A stretch of 64,000 bases of DNA from Symsagittifera roscoffensis (Eukaryota > Xenacoelomorpha > Acoela > Convolutidae). The position numbers and the translations under genes are program-made. The notes beneath the pieces were generated by a model. That model did not search any database. It worked only from the letters and a program-made list of their open reading frames with translations, and had not been told where the DNA came from. Positions 21,401-30,780 of the stretch are shown here, in pieces. The DNA lies in NCBI RefSeq assembly GCF_963678635.1, contig NC_087066.1, forward strand, positions 18,165,275-18,229,274, read 5' to 3'. How positions within the stretch are numbered: the stretch's first letter is position 1; each line of letters starts with the position of its first letter.

Positions 21401-24400
21401 TTACATCAAAACAAGTAAGAAAACATCAGCCGCGTTTGAGGTCAAATTAAAACAAGTGTTACTTTTACAGCTGTTTTGTTTTTTAAAGTTAACGACGAAA
21501 TACCTCATTGCTACCCTGATTTTCGATTTCTATTAACTTGCGTTATTATCTTCGTAAAACTTCGACAAAAAAAAATGAAATTTATCACAAATGAAAAACC
21601 AAAACGCCGCTTGTTCACCAAAGTTGGAAATACCACCAGATCATGGCGGGATTGCATAATAGATTCCGCGCTGGTTTTTGTCGTCTTCTTGAAAGACGTC
21701 ATTATGGTTTCATTTCCCGTGGCCAGATTTCAACTCTCTGCTCAGATCCAGTGGTCAATAAAACTGAGTCTTGGTGTACGGAGACTGCTCACAATGACCG
21801 GGACAAACATGTTCAATGAACAACAACAAACCATTATGTCGTCCCTTGAAACGGTCGAGTAAATGGAGTTCTTTATCAACAGATTTCTAGACGTTGGTGT
21901 GATGTTGCGATTATGGGCCTGATCAGTCGCGAAGGAAAATAAGACTGTATTCGCCGATTAAACAAAGCATATAGAAGACTTTCGCAGCGTTTTAGACTGC
22001 AATTTTCTTAAGCCAAAAAATTATACTTCCGAAAACACCAGAGGGACTACCAAAGCTCTAAAAAGATTTCTGGAACCGTTATTTGGATTCTTTTTAATTA
22101 TTTTAAAATCTGATTTCACCTTAAGAGTCGAGAGTGCTTTCTTTCGATTGGAGAACCTGAACTCAACTTTAGTCAGGAAAAGTTTGCCTCGATTTAATTT
22201 ACCAGAAAAAATCTAAGCTCGCTTTGAGAGCTAGTTCTGGCATTCACTCTTCAGTACTTGGACATAACAATTCATGTCCACTGTGAGGACTGAGTATGGT
22301 TATATAATACGCGGTGTTCGATGAGAATAATTTTCAAAATAATCTAAGCTCACTATAAGAGCTAGGGAGCATGATCCAATGATGTTTCTACTAAAGGAGG
22401 CGATGGAACTTTTCAGTTCTAGAGAGTGCACTTAAGAACATAGTGTTGATGATTATGAGTTTACAAACCATTATTGTGAACGTACTGTAAAGAAAAAAGA
22501 AAAATTATTTCGCCAAAACCAAATCAAATCTTACACAATTAGTATCAATAATTATTTTATTTGACAGTAAAAAGGATAAACGAAGGAATATTTTATGCCT
22601 TTGATTGTCTACCCTGGATAGTTTAAATGAAGATTGACAGTGAATATCATTCTAATTGCAGAAAAAATGCACAAAAACAATTCAGAATGCATTGTTTTGC
22701 CCTTTTTTCTTCAACCAACGTACAAGAAAAAGAAAACTGAAAAAATATGAGTTGATAGTACATATCATTTTCGGAAAACGAGAAATACAAAAATTTGAAT
22801 GATCTGAAACACAAAAAAAATTAGTGTGTATGACAGCACTTCTATATGTTAGAGCATTTAAAAAGCGTTTATTAAGATCACTAGGTAGCACAGAAAATCT
22901 AACCATACTGAATCGATCAAACAAATCGAAAACACTTTCATTTCTAGTTAATTTTTTAGCAAGGGCGACAGAAAAGGAATGGGCAAAAATCGCTTAAAAC
23001 CTTAGTTTGAAAAAACGTTCAAATCGTAGCGAGAAGGACAGCGTTTTAAGTTTTGTCAAACTTAATCTGAGCATCAAAAACATTCAGACTAAAATTTCTC
23101 AAAATTAGGACAATTTTTCATGCTTTTTGTAATCGAATCATGATTAATAAGGTTTTAAAGTACCATAGTTGACCGTTTTAATCAGCTGCCGGTCCATATC
23201 ACAGCGGGGCTACCCGGGAGAATGGGATTGTCAAATGTTCTAATGTTACTTATGTTGTAGTAGCCCTCGCCAACTCTAGACACTGTGTTAATTTACTTCA
23301 GTATCGTTTGGTGACTTCGTCTCGTCCCCAGTCCAAATTTATTGGCCCCCTACGGGATAGGTAGGGCATGCCACATAAGTAGTTTATTTGACCGTCGTTT
23401 TAACAATGAACACGTCCGAATGGTTCTCGCTTTTTTTGTGTGCAGTTCTCGCGTTTTTTTCCAACATCCTCCGTCAGCTAATTAAATAATGAAGGGAGGT
23501 TAGCTCTCCCGCTCCTACGTGCTATGTGACCTGAAGGAATTCAGCTACACCAAGGGGTCAATCCACAAACTGAGTATGTTCAGATCTGTCGGTATGCCAG
23601 GACAGTTGAATAAAAGGTGTACATCATGGGCTTCAAGAATACACACGATCCATATATATATATATATGCGACTTGTGGGGTCACTCTGTTTAAGTAGCTT
23701 TTCAGTATAAGTGAATAGCCAGAACGGAGCTGGGCAAGCGTGCACCTAGCCTCAGGTGTGAGTTTCTTTTCTTCTTCGAAGTTTACTCCGGTACTAGTCA
23801 TATGCAGACTTTACTGTGGTGGCTTTCAGTATTAACTCTCACAATTGTGGTATGCAGTTGTTTTAAACCCTTTTGGTATTGATTGACTAAGATTTTAGTC
23901 AGTTGTTAGGAGGCCGTCATCTTCTGTTTCATATTTAAATTTCAATCATGCTTTCAGGAAGCGTCTACTTTCTGCTTCTTAAGTTCAGTGGTCTACACGT
24001 TCCGTAAGATGGCTTCCGAGGTAGAACTGTTTGGCTAGCAGTTGATTGTAATCTCGAACGGGGAGAATTTCGGTATTTTCGTTAAACTGATCAATATTTC
24101 TCATTTTAAAAGAACCTGTTATGATTCTAAATGCATTGTTCTGTTTAACTTGGAGTTTCGACCAGTTGGTGTTGCTTAACTTGGGGACCAGATAGGTGCA
24201 GCGTGCTCTTCACGCTACGGCTGATTGCTTTGTAACTGATGGCTAATGTTTCCTTCTGACAACCCCATTTGAAACTAGCAATTTTTTTTTCAAGATGTTA
24301 TTTCTGGCTTGAACTCGTGTGCAAATATTACTTGTGTTTGTTCCGAACATGAACATGTTGTCATTGGTAACGCCCAGGATTGTTGGATTATTTCATGTTT

Positions 24401-27400
24401 TGAGTCGATATCTTCGAAGATCATGTTTGGTTTCATAGTTTACTCCAGCCGACCAAGAAGTTAAAAAAAAAGTTGCCATTGATTTGTCATCAAGGGACAA
24501 CTTTAGATGCATTTTTGAGCCATTGACTCAGTTGATTGAGGTAAAAGTTCAAAGATGTGAGAAGCGCAATCGGGTGTGGACCGGACGTTAAGATGGTTAT
24601 ATCATCAGCATAAGTGACTAGCTCAACATTCTCAAGTGGCTTTGGCAGAGCTCATATTTAAGTTGAAGAGAGTGGGGTGGGCTCGATTTTGCGCCTCAAA
24701 GTTCAACGTATGTGAAGCGGCCTTGTAGGAAGGATAAAAGCATTCGTTGTTAAGTTTCAATAAAATATGTCACCAAGGAGAACACAATGGTTCAGTGAAA
24801 AATGCCGCAGTGAGGTCCAGAGCTGCCATAAGGGTTCGTTGAAAGTTTTCTACGTTTTAATCATTCAGTTATCGTGATGATTTTAAAGATTTAAAGCAGT
24901 AACGGTAGAACTGGCGGCCCTGAAACCGTGTTCATGGTCTGATAACAGTATGCTGTAAATCAGGTAAAATATTCCTTTACACTAGTTTCGCAATTGGCAA
25001 AATAACGCGATAGGGCGGATGCTTTTCGATTGCTCTAGATAATTGCCTGGTTTGGGGAGTGGGATAATTCGTGCTATTTTCCACATATGTGGTATTACTG
25101 TTGTAATGATTGAGATGGTGATAATCTGTGAGAAAATTTATACCGTTTTGACCGAGATTATGTATATAGATTAGCCCAATTTGATCTGGGCCTAAGGCTT
25201 TGCTCTTTTTGGAAATTTTAATGGCTTCTTGTACCATCAGTGGTGAGATGGTGATTTGGCTAAAACCTAGTTTACTTAGATGGCGCATAGTTTTCCTTTT
25301 TTGTCAAGCTTTTCAGGGTGGGTGTGAACTGACCATTGAAACGATTTGCACATAGTTTAGCGTCACAAGTGGTGTTTCGATGAATATAATGGGACTGTTG
25401 GGTCTTTTGGGAGGGGTCTGTCTAGATGGAGATTTAATGGTGAACCAAAGTTCACCTTAGCTTGGGTGACCACGGTGTTCCTTCTTGAGATTGTCTGGTT
25501 CTTTCATTGTTTTTATAGCCTCAGCGAGCACGTTTGGTATAATTTTCGAAATGAGTGCTTGAGGAATATTATAAGAGGCAGCTCTGATTATGATGATTCT
25601 GTAAACTCTTTCATCCCTCAAAGCAAAGCTGGGTTCTTCAGTTTTTGAGAACAATTCCTCCGTTTCTTTTGAGTTTTGCCCAATCTGCTTGACGGAAGTT
25701 AATTGATTTCCTTTTGTGCTATTCTACTATATCTATATCGCAAGTTAAGGTAATTGGGATTGGAATGTGATCGAAGCCTACACAAGGCTCTGTGCTCCAG
25801 TTTGAGCTCATTGCTAGGTTTGGTGAAATGAGACTGATATCGGGCGAGCTACTGCATGAATCTGTAAAGCGAGTTGATTCATGCTCATTCAAAACAATTA
25901 AATTATACTAGCGTTTAACGCACCTTCGGTGCTTCGAAATTTTTCGACAACTCATGAAAAACCGCATATATTGGAAACAACATCTGTTAACTTTTAGTGT
26001 ACTCTGACTGCACCCAATTACAAACTTTTAATTTTTTTTAATTCCCATTTTAAAAGTGTCATCTCGAAAACTTAATGGGCCTCTGGAGAAATTAAGACGC
26101 GAGATTTGCAACCACTGAGAGTCCCTGAGAGCACCCTACTATAGGGTTAGGAAACCAAAACCTAAGTTTCCCGAAAAAAAAAGTTTCGGAGACTAAAAGG
26201 ATTTGAGCATTCATCTTAAGAGGCAAGAATTGAGACGCCTGGGCGTACGCTGACAATAAGGTTGTATCTTCATCAAGCTAGTAGTTTCAAATTTTTTGAA
26301 TTTCTTTGTAGATAAGTTCTTTGAGAAATTTTGAAAAAATCAAAAAACGTCACATCTCGGAAACTAAAAGCATTTGAGCAGTCGCATTTAGCAGTCGCAT
26401 GTGGCAAGATTTGCAACTCTTTTTAGTACCCTGATAACACCGAACTATAACGTTGGGAATTTCAAATTTTGAAAAACAATTAATTTTAACTTTCTGAAAA
26501 TTTTGAAAAAATCACAAAAAACGTCACATCTCGAAAACTACAAAGAATTGAGCGGTCATATTTGGAGGCAAGATTTGCAATCCTTGAGATTACTCTGATA
26601 GGACCTAAATACAGGGTTGGCAATTTCAGATTTTGCAAAAAAAAGAAACATCAATCTCGAAAAATGCAAGGATTTGAACAGTCATATTTGGAGGCAAGAT
26701 TTGTTACTCCTTAGAGTACTCCAGCAGCACCCAACTACAAGGTTGGGAATTTCAGATTTTGAGAAATAATTAAAATTTTCTGAAAATTTTTGAAAAAATC
26801 ACAAAAAACATCACATCTCGAAAACTACAAGGATTTGAGCAGTCATATTTGGAGGCAAGATTCGCGATCCTTAATAGTACTCTGACAGTACCTAACTTCA
26901 GGGCTCGGAATTGCAGATTTTTAAAAAATAATTTTCATTTAAGTTTTCTGAAAATTTTTGAAAAGAATCACAAAAAACGTCATATCTCGAAAACTACAAA
27001 GAATTGAGCAGTCATATTTTTATGAGGCAAGATTCGCAATCTTTGAGATTACTCTGACAAGACCCAACAACAGGGTTGGGAATTCCAGATTTTGCGAAAA
27101 AAAAATAATATATGTTTTCTGAAAAAATCACAAAAAACGTCATATCTCGAAAACTACAAGGATTTGAACAGTCATATTTGGAGGCAAGATTTGTAAGTCC
27201 TTAGAGTACTCTGACAGCACCCATCTACAGGGTTGGGAACTTCAAGTTTTTTAAATTTTTTTGTTATTTGAAATTTCAGAAAATTTTTGAAAAAATCTCA
27301 AAAATCGTCTTATCTCGTTAACTAAAATGATTCGGGCATTCAAAATTGGAGGCCAAATTCGCAACCCCTAAATCGATATTGGGCTGCTTAATTTAAACTT

Positions 27401-28863
27401 GGTAAAATAACCACTAAAATCATACTCGAAAATTGAAACAAAATTCTTAACCATTGTAATTTACGATATAGCTTAAACATGAAAAAATAATACGTTGAAA
27501 AAGCTTTAAAATGGCGAGATAATGAAGCCCGCATTTAAATATATAATAAAAGATTCATCGATTTCATTAGCTAACTTTTCACAGCTAATGTCGTTAGTTA
27601 GCTTTGAATACCATAAAATGCTGTGTTGTTTACATCTCCCACTATTATGGAATCCTCTATTTCATCAAGACTCGGGTTCTGAAGGATGGGCGCCTTTCGG
27701 TGGCAGAATCATTTCCGATCTATTTGGGTCGGAAGCAAGATCCATCCAACAATTCCTTCAAGACTCAAACATTTACCAATCAGATAGTTCCCTCCTATTT
27801 CTTGAAAGGGTCGAAACAGAAAGAAAAAAAACAGCAAGCGGTAATCCAGAAGCCAGACACTTCAAACTAAATGATATTAACAATTATGTCAATTTCCAAA
27901 TTCATCGAAAAATGTTTTAATCTCTAAGATAAAACTATATAAATACAGCACTTTTGAAGAAAAATTATATCAGGTTAATAAGGCTCTTGATTTTAAGAAC
28001 TGTTTTTGGTGGTAATTTTTTACTAAAACTTACCCACGATAAGACAACTGGGTCGATACTTTCGAAACTAGAAATCGATAACACATTTTCGCGCCATTTT
28101 CTTTTTCGCAATTTGAGTGCGCAATTTGCCTGTCTTTTAGCAAATAAAATTGAAATGATATCAAAAATAGCATTCATAAATGCATTAACATGAACTACTG
28201 CACTTCTGTAATTATACGAGCATTTTCAGAATTTTTCTGAAAAAAAAACAACAAGACTTTTATAAGTGATAATCCAACGTTCTTTTATACTCTGATTCTA
28301 CGATATTGGACCTCTATATACAGCGTACTTTACCGTAATTTTTCAACTATGACCACTCCATCTGTTATACTTTAAACCTTCTCTCTTCTAAAAAGTTAGG
28401 CTGCAAAAAGCGAATAGAGCTAGAACATGCAATTGCACGGTGACAAAAACAACAAAAACTAGAATATAAAACTAGCCTGATCATCAGTGTGATCTCTATG
28501 AGGCAGCCCCAGATCGTAGTATTTGATGTCCAATTTTAGGTAGGGAAATATTAATTTCACTTTGATCTTTTCCCAAATTATACGGGTCATCTCGTCTCCA
28601 TCCAGCTCTACTACGGGATTGGCTACCTGAATTCTGCTAGATGAAGCTAAACCAACAACAATGAATTTCAAAACAAGAAAAGGCAGGTTCATATTTTGAA
28701 ATATCTCATTTGATTCGAACCCAATTCTAGAAACTTTTAAGCGCCATATTGAACTGAGTGAATGAGTTGAAACATGTGTTATAAAAGAACAATGTTTCTT
28801 ACCAAGAGATCTCTGGTAGCACCATTGGCATGATTGCCTCAAGTTATTCCAAGTTTTGAACAT
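15450..28863 (-). CDS. IDH2: NADP-dependent isocitrate dehydrogenase, mitochondrial, 6 exons
   Basis: Oxidises isocitrate to 2-oxoglutarate with production of NADPH, here predicted in mitochondria. Exons (minus) are 28863-28803, 28646-28477, 21203-21013, 19972-19771, 19552-19053 and 15618-15450. They join in phase to 430 codons, near the usual length. Residues 1-20 ([20 protein letters not shown]) contain Lys and Arg but no acid and look like a transit peptide. Family motifs follow: [60 protein letters not shown] and [13 protein letters not shown]. The substrate arginines are R122, R131 and R154, equal to human IDH2 R140, R149 and R172. Introns 2 and 3 start with GC (CAG|GCTAGT and AAG|GCTAGT); no GT alternative keeps the frame. 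The large retrotransposon starts 179 bp upstream of the start codon. Confidence 0.95.
15990..16525. repeat. Direct duplication, left copy
   Basis: Matches 18130-18550 in the same orientation. Shared blocks include 'AACTTCGAGGGAG.AT', 'ACCTGATTTACTG.TACTATC.AATCTAT', 'CAGCATACC.CGAACAAAAA' and 'GACACAATTTGAAG'. The satellite-bearing element at 16535-17770 sits between the two copies. Confidence 0.65.
16535..17770. mobile_element. Satellite-bearing non-autonomous element, copy 1
   Basis: Starts at ACTAGCGTGTACCGCACC, where GCACCTCCGGTGC forms a small hairpin. It continues through several diverged units of about 160 bp. Each unit contains CATATCTCGAAAACTA.AAGGATTTGA, CAGTCATATTTGGAGGCAAGATT and ACTCTGACAGCACCCAACTACAGGGTTGGGAATTT, the last given as its family pattern. 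It ends with a unique tail (GGGCTGCTTA, ACGATATAGCTTAAAC, GCCCGCATTTAAATATA). The same start, core and tail occur at 25903-27548. It has no coding capacity. Confidence 0.75.
17930..18075 (-). repeat. tRNA-derived SINE
   Basis: On the minus strand GGCATTTAGCATAGTGGTGA contains a near-consensus box A (TAGCATAGTGG). TGTAACTGATCCCC about 35 bases later is a weak box B. The downstream part (CTCACTTGACCTCC) has no tRNA shape, which suggests a SINE rather than a tRNA gene. Confidence 0.5.
18130..18550. repeat. Direct duplication, right copy
   Basis: Second copy of the block at 15990-16525, diverged by indels in poly-T and poly-A stretches. It lies in IDH2 intron 5, like its partner. Confidence 0.65.
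19973..21012. other. IDH2 intron 3 with GC donor
   Basis: The intron begins GCTAGT and ends TTTAG. The interior is AT-rich with no other feature I can support. Confidence 0.6.
21204..23160. other. Left part of IDH2 intron 2, nothing clear
   Basis: AT-rich sequence. Open frames such as 21476-21862 (plus) are lysine-rich and resemble nothing I know. I do not call a gene here. Confidence 0.4.
23160..25870 (-). pseudogene. Degraded non-LTR retrotransposon, jockey/CR1-like RT
   Basis: Minus-strand translation shows RT blocks in order. [12 protein letters not shown] lies near 25.2 kb (the GPD motif), [10 protein letters not shown] near 25.0 kb, VTYADDI at about 24.6 kb with the catalytic YADD encoded by 24612-24601, and a C-terminal block AFRIITGSF then [15 protein letters not shown] at about 24.1 kb. 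That last block is typical of the jockey clade. Stops and frameshifts separate the blocks, so it is inactive. The 5' endonuclease part is not clearly seen. The element lies in IDH2 intron 2, in the sense of the gene. Confidence 0.8.
23653..23668. repeat. Short (AT)n microsatellite
   Basis: A run of alternating AT of about 16 bases within the degraded LINE. Confidence 0.8.
25903..27548. mobile_element. Satellite-bearing non-autonomous element, copy 2
   Basis: Same ends and tail as copy 1 (ACTAGCGTTTAACGCACC with hairpin GCACCTTCGGTGC; tail GCCCGCATTTAAATATA), but longer. It has about eight core units of roughly 160 bp carrying CACAAAAAACGTCATATCTC. Copy-number variation of the core between otherwise collinear insertions shows that the array expands within the element. 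It lies in IDH2 intron 2. Confidence 0.75.
27950..28330. repeat. Dispersed repeat, copy 3
   Basis: Collinear with 6025-6480. It shares 'AACTAGAAATCGATAACACATTTTCGCGCCATTT', given as the local pattern, and 'GCATTCATAAATGCATTAACATG'. It follows the satellite-bearing element by about 400 bases. Confidence 0.5.
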
Positions 28864-29042
28864 TTCTCCTAAAACTAACATAGATTCAAGTGAAAAATAG
28901 GAAAAACACCCATTGTCCATTAGTTGAGTCTACTCAAATAAAAAAAACAGGACAAACTTATCTTCGAAGTAGTTTCTTCTGCATATCAACTCATCGAAAC
29001 ATTTATCAAACTTTGAATTCGAAAAAAGAGAGCAATAGCAAA

Positions 29043-29964
29043 TGTAACATTCGCCCGGAAGATACATATCGACGGAAAACAAAACTAAGTCTTAAGACGA
29101 CTGGCTAACGTCTAAACAGAGCTTTGCATGCTTTTCACCGTCTCTACCAAGCCAGTACTTTTCGGTGGTCTTTTCCAACATCGGGTCGACAAAAACGTTA
29201 CTGCTTTCGGCTTCGGTCAAAACACTCAAATTAACTAGATTACATGCAGAAATAGTGAGCTCATGGCTGGGTCTCAGTATCCCCAGACCACGAGGTCACT
29301 CCTAAAAACAGGGCTACTACTTATTATATTACTATTGTTTTTGTTCAGTAGACAAAAATCATCATCTCCATCGAAGATGGATCAACCCTTTCCCCCAACT
29401 CCTAGCTTCTCATCCCTATCAAAATGAATCCAGATATTAATTAAATTCAAGTCAGGACATGACAGGAAGCTAAAAGTTTATGCAACAGGATAAAAGTTTC
29501 AGTTCCTTTACCCTTCCGGATTGATGAATCCGCTGGATCAAGCTCGCTTATCCTGATTTTCTCTTAATCCGGAAGGCCGTCTCTCACCCTTCACCGTTGT
29601 TCGCAACGGCCTTGCAACTATTGTAGCAGCACAATAGTTGCAACTCGGAGTGTTCTTCTGTTACTCTGTAACTCGTTGTTGTTTTCCGATCTCAATTTCG
29701 TTGTTGTTGCTAGCGCAGCTAATGTTGTTCTCTTTTCCTTTCTCTTTTTTAGTCAAAATGGCCGTTTCTGACGTTTCTCAGAAATATGACGTCATAATTC
29801 GAATTTTTAAAATGTTAAAATACCAGAATATTCCAGCCCTCAACGTTTGGCCAATCGTTCCAATAACGTTCTTAGTTCTTAATAATCACCAATCCGGAAC
29901 GCTCGCTGCTAAAAATTCGAATTCTGCAGAGATTGCATTTTTCACACTCTGGTCGAATGTCACA
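29043..29964 (-). repeat. 3' LTR of the large element
   Basis: On the element strand it starts TGTGACATTC and ends GAATGTTACA, a near-perfect inverted terminal pair. It holds a palindromic TGACGTCA (29787-29794) and GCCATTTT (YY1-like, near 29760). It also holds three inverted repeats: 29512-29522 with 29566-29576, 29594-29599 with 29604-29609, and 29614-29624 with 29631-29641. Its outer end is 179 bp upstream of the IDH2 start codon on the same strand. Compared with the other LTR it lacks a 10-bp insertion. Confidence 0.93.
29787..29794. promoter_or_regulatory. CRE palindrome TGACGTCA in the 3' LTR
   Basis: A perfect CREB/ATF consensus in the upstream (U3-side) part of the LTR relative to the minus strand. 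It is repeated at 50946-50953 in the other LTR. A GCCATTTT YY1-like core lies about 25 bases further along the transcript direction. Function is inferred from consensus only. Confidence 0.5.
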
Positions 29965-30780
29965 TACTCCCTGGACAGTCCATTCAATGTCCTCATTGAA
30001 TCGCACAATGTTCGTAAAATGGTTACAGTGTCATCGAACAGAATTTATAAAATGCACGAAATTACTCTTATCCACATCACATCGACTCACTGCAGAATAT
30101 ACATGGCATCATACTACATCACTATAGCCTTTAAATTCTTTCATTAATCTGCACATTGAGGATATGACCTAAGATAAAAATTATTTTCTGACTCCCAGTG
30201 TCAATGTCCCGATTAAAACTCATTCTCTCTGATTTAAAAAGTTGTTGGCTCGCAGGACAGTCCTGCCAACCAACAAGCTAAAATTATCCTACCACGCTTT
30301 TCCCTTCGGAAATCTTGCTTGTTATTGTCCTGAATATTAAAACTAAGAAACTTTGTGGTTAGAAAGAACAATGTAACAACCTCTCTCTTCAAGAGATTAC
30401 TCAAGTCTTTCATGTCACCACAAAGTGATCAGTCTTCCTAAGTGATTAAAAACAATCATGCAGGCTGGAATATTTAAATATACTCTTCTCTTAAGCCTTT
30501 CTAAATAAATAATAAGTGTCTCTAAAGCCACTTCTGCTAATATCAAAATGCAAATTTATAAATGCATTAATTTCAAAACTCAACTAAATGTTTCAGTTTT
30601 CAATTACAACTTGGTTGCTTGGTTTCTCACTTGAGTTTTTCACACACATAAAACAATTCTGAGTTTTAACTCTTCTTCATCACTCCTTTGTTTTCTTCTT
30701 TTTTCGTCGTTTAGAAGTTCTAAAACTTCTAAATTCTTCTAATTTTCTTTCTTGTTGCCTCTTGTTTTCTCGACCATTCA
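29965..30780 (-). other. Non-coding region before the 3' LTR
   Basis: No long open frame on the element strand. The sequence next to the LTR reads CCAGGGAGTA on the minus strand, a weak candidate polypurine primer. No better purine run abuts the LTR. Confidence 0.4.

Noticed and set aside
21476-21862. 128-aa plus-strand open frame
   Set aside because: Considered as a possible decayed gene, but no motif, splice signal or neighbour supports it.
22682-22924. 80-aa minus-strand open frame in IDH2 intron 2
   Set aside because: Checked as a possible missing IDH2 exon. Flanking exons already join in phase and the sequence has no dehydrogenase motif.
27522-27920. 132-aa plus-strand open frame
   Set aside because: Begins in the tail of the satellite-bearing element and has no recognisable domain.
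29638-30147. 169-aa plus-strand open frame with hydrophobic N-terminus
   Set aside because: It lies antisense within the 3' LTR and its neighbour, and its right half is absent from the equivalent place at the other LTR. It is a chance frame.
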